In this document: in pieces, positions 1 to 5,948 of the stretch | How positions within the stretch are numbered: position 1 is the first letter of the stretch | Layout: each line of letters opens with the position of its first letter | Assembly: GCA_964012875.1 (NCBI GenBank) | Contig: CAXGUU010000161.1 | Coordinates: forward strand, 1 to 7,440 | Reading direction: 5' to 3' | From: CAXGUU01 sp964012875 | Lineage (GTDB): Bacteria; Pseudomonadota; Gammaproteobacteria; Ga0077536 | DNA length: 7,440 nt | Translations under genes and position numbers: made by a program | The notes under the pieces: generated by a model | Databases searched by the model: none | What the model was told of the DNA's origin: nothing | What the model saw: only the letters and a program-made list of their open reading frames with translations

Positions 1-395
1 CGTCCACGCATACCGGGCAGTACTGCCTTGGCGGCGGCGAAAGCGCCGACGACTTCGAGTTTGTAAATCTCGCCCAGATCGTCATAGCTCATGGTGATGG
101 GATCGCGCAGCTGATAGCCGCCGCGGGCGTTGTAAATCAGTACTTCGATATCACCGCAGTCCCGGGCGACCTGATTCAGTGCAGCTTCGAGCCCCTCGGG
201 TTGTGTGGCGTCGGTCTGAACATAGCGGTGCGCGCCGCCGGGTGCGGTTTCGTTGGCTGCCGCGAGCGCGGCAGCGCTGCCGGATTCTGAACGCGACAGC
301 AGCGCCAATGTCATGCCTTCGGCGGCAAAGCGGCGTGCCAGTGCTTGTCCCAGGCCGTCTCCGGCGCCGACGATGGCGCAAATAGGCGTGCTCAT
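1..395 (-). CDS. Short-chain dehydrogenase/reductase (SDR), N-terminal part, cut by window edge
   Basis: Probable NAD(P)-dependent cytosolic oxidoreductase with a Rossmann fold; the substrate cannot be told. Only the first 131 residues lie in the window. The nucleotide-binding glycine motif GAGDGLG (residues 10-16) follows a short beta strand. An Asp in TDAT (about residue 62) fits the adenine-ring contact. YNARGG (88-93) stands where classical SDRs have NNAG, so the motif is a variant. The catalytic Ser, Tyr and Lys would lie beyond the left edge, so activity cannot be judged. The ATG at 395-393 is chosen because AAGGAG sits 8 bases upstream (404-409, minus strand). The ATG also overlaps the stop of the upstream MFS gene as ATGA, which points to translational coupling. 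The frame was read directly and has no stop before the edge. The SDR superfamily is secure; the subfamily is not assigned. Confidence 0.88.
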   Translation of the reverse strand, partial: MSTPICAIVGAGDGLGQALARRFAAEGMTLALLSRSESGSAAALAAANETAPGGAHRYVQTDATQPEGLEAALNQVARDCGDIEVLIYNARGGYQLRDPITMSYDDLGEIYKLEVVGAFAAAKAVLPGMRG

Positions 396-1651
396 GATGG
401 ATTCTCCTTGGTGGTCAGCTGATGTAGCAGTATGACTGTCGACGCGAGGCCGACTATGGCGATGCTGGCGAGCAGCCAATAATAGGATTGATGCCCTGCC
501 AGACCGGGAGCTGCATCGAGCATGCGCCCGGCTATCGGTGCAAAAAAGATGTCGGGAGTGTAACCGACCACGGACACCAGCCCGACAGCCGTACCCGTGA
601 CACCGAACGGCACGCGGATCTGATGGGTGAGTGCGAAGTAGACGCCGCGCAGCGCGAACACCGCGGCGAAACTGAGGGCAATCAGACCGTAGATGTAGAG
701 CACCAGCAGGTCATCCGGTTTGCTGAGCGCCAGCCCAATCGCGCTCAATGCCATCAAACCAAAGAGCATGACAATGACCTTGGCAGGATTGAAGCGGTCG
801 GCCAGCAGGCCTGCGCAAACGGCGGCGAGCGGCCGAACATAAGCGCCCTTCGCGGTGATTCCGGCTGCCTGTGCCTCGCCGACACCCAGTACCTGGTGGG
901 CGTAGAGAGCGATATTGTCGAGGCCCTTGTACCCGCAGTAGGCGCATATGACGATGCCCGCCTGCAGCCACACGGTGCGGTTTTTCAGGACTTCGACCAC
1001 CGTCGTCAGCGTCTGGCGCCTGGGCGCGCCTGCACCTTGTTCATGATCATGCGCTACGTCGTCAAGAAACAGCCACACGCCCAGCGCCGCGAGCACTGTT
1101 GCACCCAGGTAGAACCCGATGACCGCGCGCATCGCCTGCTCGCGTGCGCCGGTTGTGATGGGCTCGGCATCGGGAACCAGGGATGAGAACGCGACGACAG
1201 CAAGACTTGCGCACGCCGCCGCTGCCAGTCCGCGGCCGCCATCGAGAATGCCGAAGGCCTTACCCTGTGCGCTCTCGCCACCCCATTGCCGGGTTGCGCG
1301 AATCATCGCGGCCCAGAACAGGAGGATGGTGGTGACACCCCAATAGCCGTAAATAATCGCAAGACCAAAGGCAGATGGCAGCGTGTACAGGTAAAGTCCA
1401 CCCGCCGCGGTCGCAAGCAGTGATGTTGTCATCAGGGTTCTTGGCGGCAGGCGGTCCGCCACCATGCCGCCGGGAAAGTAGGCCAGCATGGCGGTAATGC
1501 CGTAAATCGCAAAAGCATCGCCGAGGGCGGCATTGCTCAGTGAGAACGTTTCCAGGAAGCTCGGCCGGAAATAGCGCGGCAGGTGAAACGGCAGACAGAA
1601 GATCATTTCGCCGGCGAATATGAGGACTAGCAGGCTTAGCATCCGGTGCAT
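392..1651 (-). CDS. MFS transporter, YihN-like
   Basis: Inner-membrane secondary carrier of the major facilitator superfamily, 419 residues, the usual length for a 12-helix MFS protein. Hydrophobic segments are spread along the whole chain, for example residues 5-22, 74-90, 96-117, 141-158, 175-196, 228-250, 293-309, 314-340 and 390-410. The MFS loop motif A appears in both halves: GGMVADR...R at 61-71 and GLLADRF at 281-287. The polar stretch 198-215 fits the central cytoplasmic loop. RGVYFAL (335-341) and GYTPDIFFAP (363-372) resemble E. coli YihN/YqcE-type carriers, from memory of that family. The substrate is unknown. The ATG at 1651 is the first start after an in-frame stop; an ATG three codons later (1642) is possible. 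Neither has a strong ribosome site. The gene is first in a unit with the SDR, so the SDR may act on the imported compound (inference). Confidence 0.9.
   Translation of the reverse strand: MHRMLSLLVLIFAGEMIFCLPFHLPRYFRPSFLETFSLSNAALGDAFAIYGITAMLAYFPGGMVADRLPPRTLMTTSLLATAAGGLYLYTLPSAFGLAIIYGYWGVTTILLFWAAMIRATRQWGGESAQGKAFGILDGGRGLAAAACASLAVVAFSSLVPDAEPITTGAREQAMRAVIGFYLGATVLAALGVWLFLDDVAHDHEQGAGAPRRQTLTTVVEVLKNRTVWLQAGIVICAYCGYKGLDNIALYAHQVLGVGEAQAAGITAKGAYVRPLAAVCAGLLADRFNPAKVIVMLFGLMALSAIGLALSKPDDLLVLYIYGLIALSFAAVFALRGVYFALTHQIRVPFGVTGTAVGLVSVVGYTPDIFFAPIAGRMLDAAPGLAGHQSYYWLLASIAIVGLASTVILLHQLTTKENPS
404..409 (-). promoter_or_regulatory. Ribosome binding site of the SDR gene inside the MFS C-terminus
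   Basis: AAGGAG on the minus strand, 8 bases before the SDR ATG. It lies within the last codons of the MFS gene and fixes the SDR start at 395. Confidence 0.75.
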
Positions 1652-1725
1652 GGTTCCGCATCATATCTAACGGGAGCCTGTGTTTCCGGCCAGCAGCGCG
1701 AAACCCTGCCGCATGTATCTCTACA

Positions 1726-1748
1726 GAAGCGATAGAATCCCGCGCTTC
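1726..1748. promoter_or_regulatory. Inverted repeat over a possible -10 element in the divergent promoter region
   Basis: Perfect 6-bp arms GAAGCG (1726-1731) and CGCTTC (1743-1748) are separated by 11 bases. The spacer holds TAGAAT (1733-1738), one mismatch from the sigma-70 -10 consensus for plus-strand transcription towards the acyl-CoA dehydrogenase at 1780. No convincing -35 hexamer is seen 16-18 bp upstream. An operator for a repressor that blocks RNA polymerase is one reading; chance is another. The rest of the 128-bp gap (1652-1779) has an AT-rich stretch near 1749-1759 and nothing else I can name. Confidence 0.3.
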
Positions 1749-1779
1749 ACTAATTTTTACGACACTCCGGAATCACACG

Positions 1780-2985
1780 ATGCACGCGAACATCACCGAA
1801 TCTGCCTACGCACTCAGGGAACGACTTGAGGCGTTCATGGCAAACCACGTCTACCCCAATGAAACGCGCTATCACGAAGAGCTGAACAGCCTCCCAAGCC
1901 GCTTTGACGCCGTGCCTTTGATGGAGGAGCTCAAGGTCAAGGCCCGGGACGAGGGTTTGTGGAATCTTTTTGTACCTAAAGACCATGGTGGCCTGAGCAA
2001 CGCGGATTACGCTCCCCTGGCCGAGGTGATGGGGCGCGTGCTGTGGAGCCCCGAGGTGTTCAACTGCAATGCGCCAGATACCGGCAACATGGAAGTTTTC
2101 ATGAAGTACGGCACTGACGCACAGAAGAAAGAATGGTTGGAGCCACTGCTCGCTGGCGAAATTCGTTCTTCATTCGTAATGACCGAGCCAGACGTCGCCT
2201 CAAGCGACGCTACCAATGTTCAGACCTCTATATTGCGCGACGGTGATGAATACGTGATCAACGGTCGTAAGTGGTTCATCACCAATGCCATGTACGCGCG
2301 CACGAAAATTTTTATTGTCATGGGTAAGTCCGATCCTGACAATCCCAACCGGCACCTGCAGCAATCGCAAATCCTGGTGCCTAAAGACACGCCTGGGATT
2401 ACGATCACGCGACCGCTGACAACGCTTGGCTATGACGACGCGCCGCAGGGCCACGCCGAAGTGCTGTTCGAGGATGTACGGGTGCCGGCGGAGAACATGC
2501 TGCTTGGCGAAGGCCGTGGTTTCGAAATCGCGCAGGGCCGCCTCGGCCCGGGTCGTATTCACCATTGCATGCGCCTGATCGGGAGTGCCCAGCGCGCACT
2601 GGAACTCGCCTGTAAGCGCGCGATGTCGCGTTCGACTTTTGGCAAAACCCTGTCCCAGCATCAATCGATCCGCGAAGACATCGCCAAGTGCTTTTCGGAG
2701 ATCGAGCAGGCGCGGCTGCTGACTCTTAAAACAGCTGCGCGCATGGATGAGGTCGGTGCCAAAGATGCACGAGACTTCATCGCGGCCAGCAAGATTACGG
2801 TGCCCTTAATGGCACAGCAGGTCATCGATCGGTGCATGCAGATTCATGGCGCCGGCGGACTGACGGGCGACTACTTCATGGCCGAAGCGTTTAACTACGC
2901 GCGCTGGTGTCGCCAGGCGGACGGACCTGACCAGGTGCACATGATGGCGCTCGGAAAACAGATTATTCAGCGCTACGCCGACTGA
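1780..2985 (+). CDS. Acyl-CoA dehydrogenase, ACAD10/11-like
   Basis: FAD-dependent acyl-CoA dehydrogenase of 401 residues, full length for the family, cytosolic. The N-terminal helical domain spans about 1-130. The middle beta domain starts at VMTEPDVASSDATN (133-146) and has the FAD-contact region NGRKWFITNA (161-170). The C-terminal helical domain carries GEGRGFEIAQGRLGPGRIHH (243-262) and the CoA/FAD-site segment ADGPDQVH (380-387). These blocks closely match my memory of the dehydrogenase half of human ACAD10/ACAD11. There, a fused kinase phosphorylates 4-hydroxyacyl-CoA and the dehydrogenase domain removes the phosphate to give enoyl-CoA. The kinase domain is absent here. Asp381 aligns with the classical catalytic Glu (MCAD Glu376). 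The ATG at 1780 has a weak GGAA 7 bases upstream. The gene is transcribed divergently from the MFS gene and overlaps the next gene tail to tail by 13 bp. The family is sure; 4-hydroxy acid use is an inference. Confidence 0.93.
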   Translation: MHANITESAYALRERLEAFMANHVYPNETRYHEELNSLPSRFDAVPLMEELKVKARDEGLWNLFVPKDHGGLSNADYAPLAEVMGRVLWSPEVFNCNAPDTGNMEVFMKYGTDAQKKEWLEPLLAGEIRSSFVMTEPDVASSDATNVQTSILRDGDEYVINGRKWFITNAMYARTKIFIVMGKSDPDNPNRHLQQSQILVPKDTPGITITRPLTTLGYDDAPQGHAEVLFEDVRVPAENMLLGEGRGFEIAQGRLGPGRIHHCMRLIGSAQRALELACKRAMSRSTFGKTLSQHQSIREDIAKCFSEIEQARLLTLKTAARMDEVGAKDARDFIAASKITVPLMAQQVIDRCMQIHGAGGLTGDYFMAEAFNYARWCRQADGPDQVHMMALGKQIIQRYAD

Positions 2986-4106
2986 GGATTGCCATAGGCG
3001 GCATCGAGCCGGCGCGAAATCACGACATTCTGAATTTCGCTGGTACCGTCAACGTACTGCGCGATCTTTGCCGCCTCCAGATGCCTGGCCAACGGCCGTG
3101 AACGCATAAGGCCGTTGGCCCCCAGGGCCTGCATACAATCGGCAACGCGTCTGAACGCCACGTCGGCGGCGAACTTCTTGGCGTGCGCGGCGACGAGACT
3201 CGCATCCTCGCCTTGATCGACCTGGTCAGCGGCCCGGTAGGTCAGGGCGCGCGCGGCTTCCAGGTCGGTCGCGCAATCGGCCAATTTCCATTCAAGCCCC
3301 TGAAAATTTCGAAGTCGCTGGCCAAAAGCGCGGCGCTCGTTGGTGTACGCGAGGGCCTCACCGAGCGCGCTCGCCATCACCCCGCAGCACATGGCGCCGA
3401 CTGCAATGCGCGCAAGATCGATACCGCGCAAGGCCGCCCGCAGTCCTTCGCCCGGTGCCGCCATCATGGCGCCCGGTGCGACCGTGCATTGGTCGAGACT
3501 GACTTCAGCAGCTCCCAGGGCATGACCGCCGAAGAGCGCGTAGGGTGCCCCCACGTCAACACCGGGCATGCCCGCGTCGACCAGGAATGAAGCCATGCCG
3601 CTTTGTGCGCCACGCTCGGCATCGGCGTATACCGCAAGCAGGTCGGCATTCTGCGCATTGCTCACCCAGGCCTTGGACCCGGTCAGCGTCCAGCCATGTT
3701 CGCCGCGGACAGCCCTGGTTTTGATCGCTGCCACATCGCTACCCGCCATCGGTTCGGTGAGCAGAAATGCACCGACGCTGTAGCCGGCCAGCATGGCGGT
3801 GAGGTAGTGCTCGCGCTGCTCATCGTTGCCATGGCGGGCGATGGCGTTGGCAAGATTATTATGCACGACCAGGGCAAACGTTGATGCCAGGCAATGGCGC
3901 GACAGAATTTCGAGTACTTCACCAAACGATCGAATCGACGCACCTGCACCACCCAGCGCTGTCGGGACCAGCAGACCGCACAGGCCCGCGGTTCCGGCTT
4001 GAGCGAAATACGATCGTGGTACGGACCCCGCCGTGTTCCAGGCTTCGGCGTTCGGTGCGATGACCTCTTCACCGAAGCGTCGCGCCGTATCATGTAATGC
4101 CGACAT
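2973..4106 (-). CDS. Acyl-CoA dehydrogenase, short-chain type
   Basis: FAD-dependent acyl-CoA dehydrogenase, 377 residues, typical length for the short/medium-chain group, cytosolic and passing electrons to ETF. The helical N-domain starts at ALHDTARRFGEEVIAPNAEAW (3-23). FLLTEPMAGSD (114-124) opens the beta domain, and GSKAWVSNAQ (143-152) is the flavin-contact Trp region. ERRAFGQ (257-263) and MQALGANG (325-332) are the usual C-domain signatures, followed by YVDGTSEIQ (351-359). Asp353 takes the place of the classical catalytic Glu. The alternative isovaleryl-CoA-dehydrogenase position (DLARIAVG, about 230-237) has Ala rather than Glu. Only about 30% of residues appear shared with the neighbouring dehydrogenase by eye, so the pair is not a recent duplication. 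The ATG lies 6 bases after the stop of the gamma-carbonic-anhydrase gene and lacks a clear ribosome site, suggesting reinitiation. The substrate is unknown. Confidence 0.92.
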   Translation of the reverse strand: MSALHDTARRFGEEVIAPNAEAWNTAGSVPRSYFAQAGTAGLCGLLVPTALGGAGASIRSFGEVLEILSRHCLASTFALVVHNNLANAIARHGNDEQREHYLTAMLAGYSVGAFLLTEPMAGSDVAAIKTRAVRGEHGWTLTGSKAWVSNAQNADLLAVYADAERGAQSGMASFLVDAGMPGVDVGAPYALFGGHALGAAEVSLDQCTVAPGAMMAAPGEGLRAALRGIDLARIAVGAMCCGVMASALGEALAYTNERRAFGQRLRNFQGLEWKLADCATDLEAARALTYRAADQVDQGEDASLVAAHAKKFAADVAFRRVADCMQALGANGLMRSRPLARHLEAAKIAQYVDGTSEIQNVVISRRLDAAYGNPQSA

Positions 4107-4112
4107 GGGCTG

Positions 4113-4655
4113 TTACCCGGGCCCAGAGTCTGCAGAGGCTTGTACAGTCAGACCGGCTTTGTAGCGCTTGAAGTTGTTGACGTAGCGTATGGCTGAAGCC
4201 GTCAGCGCAGCTATCTGTTCGGCATTCAATTCGCGCTTGACCTTGCCAGGTGCGCCAATGACGAGGCTGCCGTCGGGAATTTCCTTGCCTTCGGGAATCA
4301 GGGCGCCAGCGCCGATCAAACAGTTCTTGCCGATTTTCGCGCCGTTCAGCACCACGGCATTGATGCCGATGAGGCTGTTGTCACCAATGGTGCAACCGTG
4401 GAGCATGACCTTGTGGCCGACCGTGCAGCCACGGCCAATCGTCAGCGGATGTCCCAGATCGGTGTGCAGAATGGCGCAATCCTGCACGTTCGATCCTTCG
4501 CCGATGGTGATTGGTTCGATATCGCCGCGGACGGTCGCGCCGAACCATACGCTCGCATCATTCTTTAGCAACACACAGCCGATTACGCTCGCGCTGTCGG
4601 CAACAAAATAATCGCCTTCGGCAACCACCCGCCGGTCATCGAGTTGGTAAAGCAA
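4113..4655 (-). CDS. Gamma-carbonic anhydrase family protein (YrdA/PaaY/CaiE-like hexapeptide repeat)
   Basis: A 180-residue left-handed beta-helix protein, expected as a cytosolic trimer. Hexapeptide repeats run from about 20 to 135, followed by a C-terminal helix (144-165). The metal ligands are visible: His64 (ILHTD), His81 (VGHK) and His86 (MLHG), with Arg43-Asp45 and Gln58-Asp59. These match Arg59, Asp61, Gln75, Asp76, His81, His117 and His122 of Methanosarcina Cam. The acidic loop with Cam Glu84 is missing, and Ile46 stands where Cam has Glu62, so CO2 hydration is uncertain. Relatives such as PaaY act as CoA thioesterases. The start is TTG (4655-4653): an in-frame TAA lies directly before it, GAGGAA (4667-4662) is well placed, and no in-frame ATG is near. 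The gene is co-oriented with the dehydrogenase 6 bases downstream, which favours a role in acyl-CoA metabolism (inference). Confidence 0.92.
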   Translation of the reverse strand: MLYQLDDRRVVAEGDYFVADSASVIGCVLLKNDASVWFGATVRGDIEPITIGEGSNVQDCAILHTDLGHPLTIGRGCTVGHKVMLHGCTIGDNSLIGINAVVLNGAKIGKNCLIGAGALIPEGKEIPDGSLVIGAPGKVKRELNAEQIAALTASAIRYVNNFKRYKAGLTVQASADSGPG

Positions 4656-4657
4656 TT

Positions 4658-4780
4658 ATGATTCCTCGTTTGGATAAATGCCCTAAGTGTACTTTCATTC
4701 ACCGCGTGCTGGTGCCTGAGAGCGAGTCGCATCGATTTGGTTACACTGGACCGAATGGCAAACGGAGGTGGGTCAGGTGA
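4658..4780 (+). CDS. Possible 40-residue CxxC mini-protein
   Basis: An ATG-started frame of 40 codons. The product begins MIPRLDKCPKC, with one CxxC pair at residues 8 and 11, and ends in a basic, glycine-rich tail (GPNGKRRWVR). The CPKC opening and the late NGKRRW are reminiscent of small zinc ribbons, but the second Cys pair that would complete one is missing. His15 and His25 could serve as ligands (speculation). Its TGA overlaps the GTG start of the repair fusion as GTGA, and the fusion's ribosome site lies inside it, an arrangement typical of coupled genes. Against it: no strong ribosome site before 4658, the ATG lies only 2 bases from the divergent TTG start of the gamma-carbonic-anhydrase gene, the same frame stays open upstream antisense to that gene, and by hand count only 22 of 40 codons end in G or C, apparently fewer than in neighbouring genes. 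No family is recognised. The stretch may simply be a promoter region. Confidence 0.33.
   Translation: MIPRLDKCPKCTFIHRVLVPESESHRFGYTGPNGKRRWVR
4662..4667 (-). promoter_or_regulatory. Ribosome binding site fixing the TTG start of the gamma-CA gene
   Basis: GAGGAA on the minus strand, 6 bases before the TTG at 4655-4653. Together with the in-frame TAA directly upstream of the TTG it leaves TTG as the only sensible start. Confidence 0.7.
4763..4768 (+). promoter_or_regulatory. Ribosome binding site fixing the GTG start of the Ogt-AlkA fusion
   Basis: CGGAGG ends 8 bases before the GTG at 4777. An in-frame GTG at 4768 overlaps this site and so cannot use it, which makes 4777 the preferred start. 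Confidence 0.75.
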
Positions 4781-5940
4781 GCAAGCAGGGCTGGACAGTG
4801 TTCGATTCACCCATCGGTGCGGTTGGTCTCGCGTGGTCGGACAGCCGGATTTCAGGCGTACAGCTACCCGAATTCACCCCCGCTCGAACCCGGGAAAAAA
4901 TGGCCGCCCGTTTTCCTGACTACAGCCAAACCGATCCACGCGGCGCGGCGCGGCGTGCGCGCGACGACATTCAGCATCTGTTGAACGGCCGGGCGCGCGA
5001 CTTTGCCAGCGTCGAACTTGACCTCGACAGGGTCACGCCCTTCCGGCGTGCGGTGTATCATGCCGCCCGTGAGATCGGCCCTGGCCAGACGATGTCCTAC
5101 GGCGAGTTGGCCGGGCGGGTTGGCAATCCGAAAGGCGCGCGGGCCATCGGTCAGGCCATGGGTGCAAATCCGTTCCCGATCCTCGTCCCCTGCCATCGGG
5201 TGCTCGCCAGCGGCATACGGACGGGGGGCTTCACTGCCGCCGGCGGCGCCGCGACTAAGGCCTTCATGCTGCGCACTGAGGGCGTGGATGGTGTTCACCT
5301 GGCGGGTTTCGACTATGACCCCTTCAAGGCCTACCATCACTTACGAGCCGCCGATCCTAAATTGGCAGCGGTGATGGATGCAGTTGGCCCACCGAAAATC
5401 GAACTTCGCCACACCAGCAGTATTTTCGTCGCGCTGGCGCGGGCGATCGTCTACCAGCAACTGAGCGGTAAAGCGGCGGGCACGATTTTTGGCCGGGTCT
5501 GCGATGTGCTGGGCGGCGGTGAAAAAGCGTTGACCGCAACCAACATCATGGCAGCAAGCGCAGTCGATTTGCGCGGTGCCGGCCTGTCAAAAAACAAGAT
5601 GTTGGCGCTGCAGGATTTGTCCGCGCGAAGTCTCGCGGGGGAAATTTCCGGACTCGCGGCGCTGCGAAAGCTCGACGACGAAGCAATTATCGAGCGACTG
5701 ACCGCGGTGCGCGGGATTGGCCGCTGGACGGTGGAGATGATGCTGATGTTTCGCCTCGGTCGCGGTGATGTGATGGCGATCGATGATCTGGGTCTGCGCC
5801 AGGGGCATGCGGTGATCATGCGACGCAAAGGCGAAACAGAGCGCAAAAAACTGATGAGCTATGCCGAGCGCTGGCGACCCTACCGGAGTGTTGCCAGCTG
5901 GTATCTGTGGCGGGCGGTCGAACTCAAGCGTGGTTACTGA
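4777..5940 (+). CDS. Fused methylated-DNA-[protein]-cysteine methyltransferase (Ogt) and AlkA-type DNA-3-methyladenine glycosylase
   Basis: DNA alkylation repair protein of 387 residues in one uninterrupted frame. Residues 1-172 form an Ogt/MGMT domain of normal length: FRRAVYHAAREIGPG (89-103), SYGELAG (107-113), the arginine-finger region GARAIGQAMGANPF (120-133), and PCHRVL (138-143). Cys139 in PCHR is the methyl-accepting residue, which is used once. After a linker (about 173-195), residues 196-387 form a helix-hairpin-helix glycosylase: YQQLSGKAA (226-234), the hairpin LTAVRGIGRWTVEM (308-321), AIDDLGLRQG (334-343) and SYAERWRPYRSVASWYLW (361-378). Asp337 aligns with the catalytic Asp238 of E. 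coli AlkA. The AlkA N-terminal TBP-like domain is absent. The first part would repair O6-alkylguanine by direct transfer, the second would excise N3-alkylpurines. The GTG start at 4777 has CGGAGG 8 bases upstream; a GTG at 4768 is less likely. There is no Ada N-terminal sensor domain, so regulation is not visible. Confidence 0.95.
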   Translation: MSKQGWTVFDSPIGAVGLAWSDSRISGVQLPEFTPARTREKMAARFPDYSQTDPRGAARRARDDIQHLLNGRARDFASVELDLDRVTPFRRAVYHAAREIGPGQTMSYGELAGRVGNPKGARAIGQAMGANPFPILVPCHRVLASGIRTGGFTAAGGAATKAFMLRTEGVDGVHLAGFDYDPFKAYHHLRAADPKLAAVMDAVGPPKIELRHTSSIFVALARAIVYQQLSGKAAGTIFGRVCDVLGGGEKALTATNIMAASAVDLRGAGLSKNKMLALQDLSARSLAGEISGLAALRKLDDEAIIERLTAVRGIGRWTVEMMLMFRLGRGDVMAIDDLGLRQGHAVIMRRKGETERKKLMSYAERWRPYRSVASWYLWRAVELKRGY

Positions 5941-5948
5941 GATCGCTC

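Noticed and set aside
488..1186. A 232-codon plus-strand open frame antisense to the MFS gene
   Set aside because: Its product is polar with no recognisable motif, while the opposite strand gives a clear MFS protein with both motif A copies. Long antisense frames are common in GC-rich DNA.
1660..1665. TATGAT on the minus strand as the -10 element of the MFS gene
   Set aside because: It lies only 9 bases before the ATG and has no -35 partner, so it would need a nearly leaderless transcript. The evidence is too weak to annotate.
2973..4106. The two acyl-CoA dehydrogenases as a recent tandem duplication
   Set aside because: They face each other, differ in most signature blocks and appear to belong to different subfamilies.
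4938..4965. A run of GCGGC-like units, considered as a tandem repeat
   Set aside because: It is in frame within the Ogt domain and encodes an Ala/Arg-rich stretch. It is low-complexity GC-rich coding DNA, not a regular repeat.
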